Origin: Actinomycetes bacterium | GTDB taxonomy: Bacteria; Actinomycetota; Acidimicrobiia; Acidimicrobiales; RAAP-2 | Length of the DNA stretch: 9,068 nucleotides | Assembly (NCBI GenBank): GCA_021795095.1 | Contig: JAJYPU010000071.1 | Location: forward strand, 1 to 9,068 | Reading direction: 5' to 3' | Shown here: one piece after another, positions 6,593 through 9,068 of the stretch | Layout of the letters: each line of letters starts with the position of its first letter | Numbering within the stretch: the first letter of the stretch is position 1 | Translations under genes and position numbers: made by a program | The notes under the pieces: generated by a model | What the model saw: only the letters and a program-made list of their open reading frames with translations | What the model was told of the DNA's origin: nothing | The model's database searches: none

Positions 6593-6598
6593 ATCCTA
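6593..6598 (-). promoter_or_regulatory. -10 box TAGGAT of the DUF4395 gene
   Basis: TAGGAT on the minus strand lies seven bases before ATG 6585, predicting a leader of zero or one base. It gives this gene its own promoter in the 37-base gap after the exporter gene, so the pair need not be transcribed only as an operon. Confidence 0.5.
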
Positions 6599-6622
6599 GT
6601 GGAATAGTCAACAATTCGCTAC

Positions 6623-7396
6623 TCACGCACCGAGCGCGAGATGGACGGTCGTCGCCGCCCCGATCGCGACGATGAGCCAGCGCACGGTCGCGGGTTGGAG
6701 CCGGCGGATGACCACGGTGCCCAACCACCCACCGACCAGGGTGCCGACCAGGATCATGTAGATGGCCTCCTGGGCGAGGTGACCCCGCACGAGGAAGACG
6801 ACTGCGGCCACCACGTTGATGATCAGCGACAGCAGGTTGCGCAGCCCCTGCAGTTCGCCGAGTTCGAGCGGCAGGGCGACGGCCATGATGGCGAGCAGCA
6901 CGATGCCGAGGCCCGCGCCGAAGTAGCCCCCGTAGATGGAGGCGAGGAAGACCCCGACGAAGAGGACCCGGCGACGCGACGGGTGGTGGTGGTCGAGGTG
7001 GGCGAGGCGCGCGGTGATCAGCGGTGAGAGGGCGTAGACGACGGTGGCGACCCCGATCAGCCACGGGACGACGGTCTCGAAGGCCTTGGGCGAGCCAAAG
7101 AGCAGCAGGGCGGTGCCGACCAGGGTGCCCGCGAGGCAGATCGGCGCCAGGGAGGCGACGATGGTCGAGTGGCGGCGGATCTCGTGGCGGAACCCCCGAA
7201 TGCCGCCGAAATAGCTCGGCACCACGCCGACGGTCGACGAGACGTTCGCCTGCAGCGCCCCCACGCCCATGGCGAGCATGGTCGGGAAGGTGATGAAGGT
7301 GCCGCCGCCGGCGATGCCGTTCGCCATTCCCGCGGCCACGCCGGCGATGAGATAGATCACGAGTCGCCACGGCAGCGCGAGGGAGACCGAGACCAT
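6623..7396 (-). CDS. Sulfite exporter TauE/SafE family permease
   Basis: 257 residues from ATG 7396 (MVSVSLALPWR). A GTG nine codons upstream is also in frame, but TAGAGT lies seven bases before this ATG and inside the longer form, so the shorter form is preferred. The protein is almost wholly hydrophobic with about eight membrane spans in two halves typical of TauE/SafE (DUF81): GIAGGGTFITFPTMLAMGV in the first span pair, GGYFGAGLGIVLLAIMA opening the second half, then GLRNLLSLIINVVAA and GTLVGGWLGTVVIRRL. A His/Arg-rich loop (HLDHHHPSRRR) joins the halves on the cytoplasmic side. Family members export sulfite, sulfoacetate or other organic anions; the substrate cannot be read from sequence. 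It is followed by the DUF4395 gene and diverges from the NUDIX gene. Confidence 0.9.
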   Translation of the reverse strand: MVSVSLALPWRLVIYLIAGVAAGMANGIAGGGTFITFPTMLAMGVGALQANVSSTVGVVPSYFGGIRGFRHEIRRHSTIVASLAPICLAGTLVGTALLLFGSPKAFETVVPWLIGVATVVYALSPLITARLAHLDHHHPSRRRVLFVGVFLASIYGGYFGAGLGIVLLAIMAVALPLELGELQGLRNLLSLIINVVAAVVFLVRGHLAQEAIYMILVGTLVGGWLGTVVIRRLQPATVRWLIVAIGAATTVHLALGA

Positions 7397-7403
7397 TGTC
7401 ACT

Positions 7404-7409
7404 ACTCTA
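7404..7409 (-). promoter_or_regulatory. -10 box TAGAGT of the TauE-like gene
   Basis: TAGAGT on the minus strand, seven bases before ATG 7396. It decides the start: the alternative GTG at 7423 would lie upstream of the transcript. No convincing -35 is seen. Confidence 0.5.
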
Positions 7410-7475
7410 CGAAGGTGCTCCACGTGCGACTTCAGACCGTGCCATCGAATACCGTGGTTGGCATCGTGCGTGCCC

Positions 7476-7481
7476 TACCGT
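7476..7481 (+). promoter_or_regulatory. -10 box TACCGT of the NUDIX gene
   Basis: TACCGT lies seven bases before GTG 7489, predicting an almost leaderless mRNA. It forms a divergent promoter pair with the TauE-like gene in the 92-base gap. An imperfectly placed TGCCA / TGGCA inverted repeat (7440-7444, 7459-7463) sits upstream; its role is unknown. Confidence 0.45.
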
Positions 7482-7488
7482 TAGCGAC

Positions 7489-7953
7489 GTGTACCTCATG
7501 ACCGGCGAACTGATCGTCCCGCGCGACGCGCCGAGCGACTTGATCCGCGCGGCCGGCGGCATCATCATGCGCGTCACCGCGGCCGGTCGTACCGAGATCG
7601 CCTGCATCTACCGCGAGTCGCGCGGCGACTGGACGTTCCCCAAAGGCAAACTGGACGCCGGCGAGACCTTCGAGCAGGCCGCGCTGCGCGAGGTGCTTGA
7701 GGAGACCGCCATGCACTGTCGGGTGGTGCGCTTCATCGGCACGACGAACTACACCCACCGCAAGGGCCGACCCAAGATCGTCGCGTACTACCTCATGGTC
7801 GTCGACGGCGGGGACTTCGAGCCCAACGACGAGGTCGACGACCTCGTCTGGCTGCCGATGGACCGCGTCCGCGAGCACCTCACGTGGGACCGCGACCAAG
7901 AGCTGTTCGACATCGCCGTCACCCTGCCCGAGATCCAATCACTGGCGTCGTGA
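7489..7953 (+). CDS. NUDIX hydrolase
   Basis: 154 residues from GTG 7489 (ATG 7498 is three codons later; the frame is open back to 7396, but that would overlap the divergent gene's start and promoter). NUDIX enzymes hydrolyse nucleoside diphosphates linked to another moiety using Mg2+ or Mn2+. The NUDIX box G-x5-E-x7-REUxEExGU spans residues 53-75: Gly53, Glu59, Arg67-Glu68, Glu71-Glu72. Metal-binding residues are all present, but the usual Gly near the end is Ala74. WTFPKGKLDAGE precedes and opens the box, as in MutT1/Ap4A-hydrolase-like proteins. The strand after the box (YLMVVDGGDF) and DDLVWLPMDRVREHL are typical of the fold. There is no C-terminal phosphatase domain, unlike mycobacterial MutT1. 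The substrate is unresolved: oxidised nucleotides or dinucleoside polyphosphates are the likeliest. Confidence 0.92.
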   Translation: MYLMTGELIVPRDAPSDLIRAAGGIIMRVTAAGRTEIACIYRESRGDWTFPKGKLDAGETFEQAALREVLEETAMHCRVVRFIGTTNYTHRKGRPKIVAYYLMVVDGGDFEPNDEVDDLVWLPMDRVREHLTWDRDQELFDIAVTLPEIQSLAS

Positions 7954-7960
7954 GCGGCGC

Positions 7961-7975
7961 GACCCGCGTCGGGTC
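7961..7975. terminator. Shared stem-loop between convergent genes
   Basis: GACCCG / CGGGTC, a perfect 6-bp stem with a three-base CGT loop, lies in the 24-base gap between the stops of the NUDIX gene (7953) and the solute-binding protein gene (7978). It reads alike on both strands, so it could end both transcripts. No T-run on either side. Confidence 0.45.
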
Positions 7976-7977
7976 CG

Positions 7978-8880
7978 TTACGGGATGATGGTCGGCACCT
8001 GGGTGTAGGCGCCAAGCCAGCGCTTCGTGAGCGAGGCCATCGTGCCGTTGGCGCGCAACGTCGCCAGGGCGAGGTCGACGCAGCCCACGAGGGGGTTGCC
8101 CTTTTGGAACACCAGCGCGTAGTGGTTACCGGTCGAGGGGAACTGGCCGACCACGGTGGCGAAGGGGCTGCCGTTGGAGTCGACGAGCTGGGACGTGGTC
8201 ATGTAGTTGCCCGTCGGCGTGTCGATGACGAGCGCGTCGATCACGCCGCTCTCGAGCGCCGCCACCAGCGCCGCCATCGTCGAGTACGACTGGGTCTTGG
8301 TGCGCGGATGGATGTAGCGCGTGATGTAGGCGAGCCCGGGAGTGCCGGCCAGGTCGCCGTAGCGGTAGGTGCGCAGCTGGCGCGGGTTGTGGTTCGTGAC
8401 GATCGGGTTGTCCTTCAGCGCCACGATCGCCTGGTGGATGTCGTAGTAGGAGGTTGAGAAGCTGACCGCCTTGGATCGCGCGGGGGAGTAGGTGATCTCG
8501 TTCGCGTCGAAGTCGAAGGGCTTCTTACCCGCGAGGTAGCTCGTCGCGTAGGGCTGGACAACCCAGGTGACGTCGCGCCGCGCGACTCCGAGCTGACTGG
8601 CGATCGCGTAGACCACGCCGGCCTCGTAACCCTGGCCATTGGCGGGGTGGTTCTGGACATACCACGGCGAGGACACCGGGTTGTCGGTGGCCACGGTGAG
8701 GTGTCCGCGCACGTGCTCGAGCGAGGGCATCTCGGTGCGGCAGATGGCCAGTCTCGACGTGAAGGAGGTGGCCGCCCCCGTCGACGTCGCGAGCGTCCCA
8801 CCGAGGGCGACGGCCATCGCGACCGCCACTAGCCGAGGCGCGATTCGTCCGTGAAACGACGAATTGCGTTGACGGTGCAT
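7978..8880 (-). CDS. Family 3 solute-binding protein, amino-acid type
   Basis: 300 residues from ATG 8880. It is the external binding component expected to pass small polar solutes to an ABC permease. The signal peptide spans about 1-37 (hydrophobic VAVAMAVALGGTLATS, cleavage near GAA). There is no lipobox Cys, so it would be free or held non-covalently. SBP_bac_3 features in order: LTVATD (61-66), GYEAGVVYAIASQLGV (84-99), FDFDANEITYSPARSKAVSFS (122-142), SGVIDALVIDTPTGNY (211-226), YALVFQKGNPL (254-264), and the C-terminal helix MASLTKRWLG. Arg135 and Asp220 sit where amino-acid binders hold the carboxylate and amino groups, which favours an amino-acid-like ligand. Cys47 and Cys267 could form a disulfide. 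No permease or ATPase gene lies in the window. Confidence 0.9.
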   Translation of the reverse strand: MHRQRNSSFHGRIAPRLVAVAMAVALGGTLATSTGAATSFTSRLAICRTEMPSLEHVRGHLTVATDNPVSSPWYVQNHPANGQGYEAGVVYAIASQLGVARRDVTWVVQPYATSYLAGKKPFDFDANEITYSPARSKAVSFSTSYYDIHQAIVALKDNPIVTNHNPRQLRTYRYGDLAGTPGLAYITRYIHPRTKTQSYSTMAALVAALESGVIDALVIDTPTGNYMTTSQLVDSNGSPFATVVGQFPSTGNHYALVFQKGNPLVGCVDLALATLRANGTMASLTKRWLGAYTQVPTIIP

Positions 8881-8889
8881 GGTTAGCCG

Positions 8890-8895
8890 ATTGTA
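8890..8895 (-). promoter_or_regulatory. -10 box TACAAT of the binding-protein gene
   Basis: TACAAT, one base off TATAAT, reads on the minus strand nine bases before ATG 8880. The transcript leader would be about two or three bases, too short for a Shine-Dalgarno site. Confidence 0.55.
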
Positions 8896-8947
8896 CTTCG
8901 CGCTGGAATTTCCGGACCGTCACCGGCTCGGGTTCACGCGGGCTCGC

Positions 8948-8966
8948 TGCGCCCCGTCGGGACGCA
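8948..8966. repeat. Imperfect palindrome before the tRNA gene
   Basis: TGCG-C-CCC / GGG-A-CGCA forms a stem of seven pairs with one C-A mismatch and a three-base GTC loop. It overlaps where the tRNA promoter's -35 would be. It could be an operator, part of the end of a transcript entering from the left, or chance in such GC-rich sequence. Confidence 0.3.
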
Positions 8967-8971
8967 CGTTG

Positions 8972-8977
8972 TAGGAT
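8972..8977 (+). promoter_or_regulatory. -10 box TAGGAT of the tRNA-Ser gene
   Basis: TAGGAT is ten bases before the first base of the tRNA at 8988, giving a predicted start near 8984 and a 5' leader of about four bases. No recognisable -35. Confidence 0.45.
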
Positions 8978-8987
8978 GGAAGGACTT

Positions 8988-9068
8988 GGAGAGGTGGGTG
9001 AGTTCGGTTTAAACCACATTCCTGCTAAGAATGCGGCCTGTTAACGCGGGCCCGAGGGTTCAAATCCC
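8988..9068 (+). tRNA. tRNA-Ser(GCU), 3' end cut by the window
   Basis: The acceptor 5' strand is GGAGAGG (8988-8994), followed by a D arm with GGT/ACC pairing. The anticodon arm CATTC / GAATG (9017-9021 and 9029-9033) frames loop CTGCTAA with anticodon GCT at 9024-9026, which reads serine codons AGC and AGU. A long variable arm (about 9035-9052, GGCC pairing with GGCC) marks a class II tRNA, as expected for serine. The T arm begins GAGGG-TTCAAAT-CCC and the window ends inside its 3' strand, so the rest of the T stem, the acceptor 3' strand and any encoded CCA are not seen. Confidence 0.93.

Noticed and set aside
6582..7370. Alternative minus-strand frame over the TauE-like gene
   Set aside because: Arg/His/Pro-rich shadow. 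The accepted frame gives the membrane spans and Gly-rich motifs of TauE/SafE.
7397..7423. Longer form of the TauE-like protein starting at GTG 7423
   Set aside because: The TAGAGT promoter box lies inside this segment and points to ATG 7396. The extra nine residues are polar and not needed for the fold.
7421..7426. CACGTG palindrome in the divergent promoter region
   Set aside because: Six bases with no longer symmetry; expected by chance in such GC-rich DNA.
7396..7488. N-terminal extension of the NUDIX protein back to ATG 7396
   Set aside because: It would overlap the start and promoter of the divergent TauE-like gene, adds no conserved residues, and lies upstream of the predicted transcript start near 7488.
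8988..9068. tRNA-Ser as a possible integration site of a mobile element
   Set aside because: The 3' end, where attachment sites lie, is outside the window, and no integrase or duplicated tRNA fragment is visible.
1..9068. CRISPR array, insertion sequence or transposon ends
   Set aside because: No spaced repeats, no terminal inverted repeats with a transposase and no phage-type genes were found by eye. The only clear direct repeats are the 9-mer pair and the GGT tract.

Overview
The window is high-GC DNA, densely coded mainly on the minus strand. Codon use favours G/C at third positions, and almost every gene has a TANNNT box 6 or 7 bases before its start codon and no Shine-Dalgarno sequence. 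With large secreted proteins, a DUF4395 protein and an S53 protease, this suggests an actinobacterium, possibly of the Acidimicrobiia. That placement is inference from composition and gene style; there is no rRNA or other marker gene here.

Layout, left to right. Positions 1-1072 (minus) hold two unrecognised genes joined by an ATGA overlap; the second runs off the left edge. The upstream one has a faint PD-(D/E)XK-like C-terminal pattern. Positions 1117-1218 (plus) encode a 33-residue single-span membrane protein that has its own promoter. Its stop codon overlaps that of a convergent 74-residue coiled-coil gene (1215-1439, minus). Positions 1449-3557 (minus) encode a large secreted protein made of a beta-propeller-like repeat region, a Thr-rich linker and a C-terminal glycoside-hydrolase-like domain. 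Its signal peptide appears to begin upstream of the first ATG. Positions 3683-6028 (minus) encode a complete sedolisin (S53) pre-pro-protease with two C-terminal beta-sandwich domains. Positions 6073-6585 and 6623-7396 (minus) encode a DUF4395 membrane protein and a TauE/SafE-type exporter. Divergent from these is a NUDIX hydrolase (7489-7953, plus). Convergent to that is a secreted family-3 solute-binding protein (7978-8880, minus). The right edge cuts through a tRNA-Ser(GCU).

How the genes fit together. The S53 protease, the glycosidase-like protein and the amino-acid-type binding protein could serve external polymer breakdown and uptake of products. The TauE/DUF4395 pair suggests sulfur-compound handling. 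Both are hypotheses. Separate promoters before most genes argue against one large operon. No mobile element, CRISPR array or phage gene was seen, and no stretch above about 130 bases lacks a gene. Most of the window looks like ordinary chromosome. The most unusual points are the leaderless promoter layout, the apparent non-canonical start of the glycosidase-like gene, the promoter-bearing 33-residue membrane protein, and a tandem 9-bp repeat over the -35 region of the protease gene.
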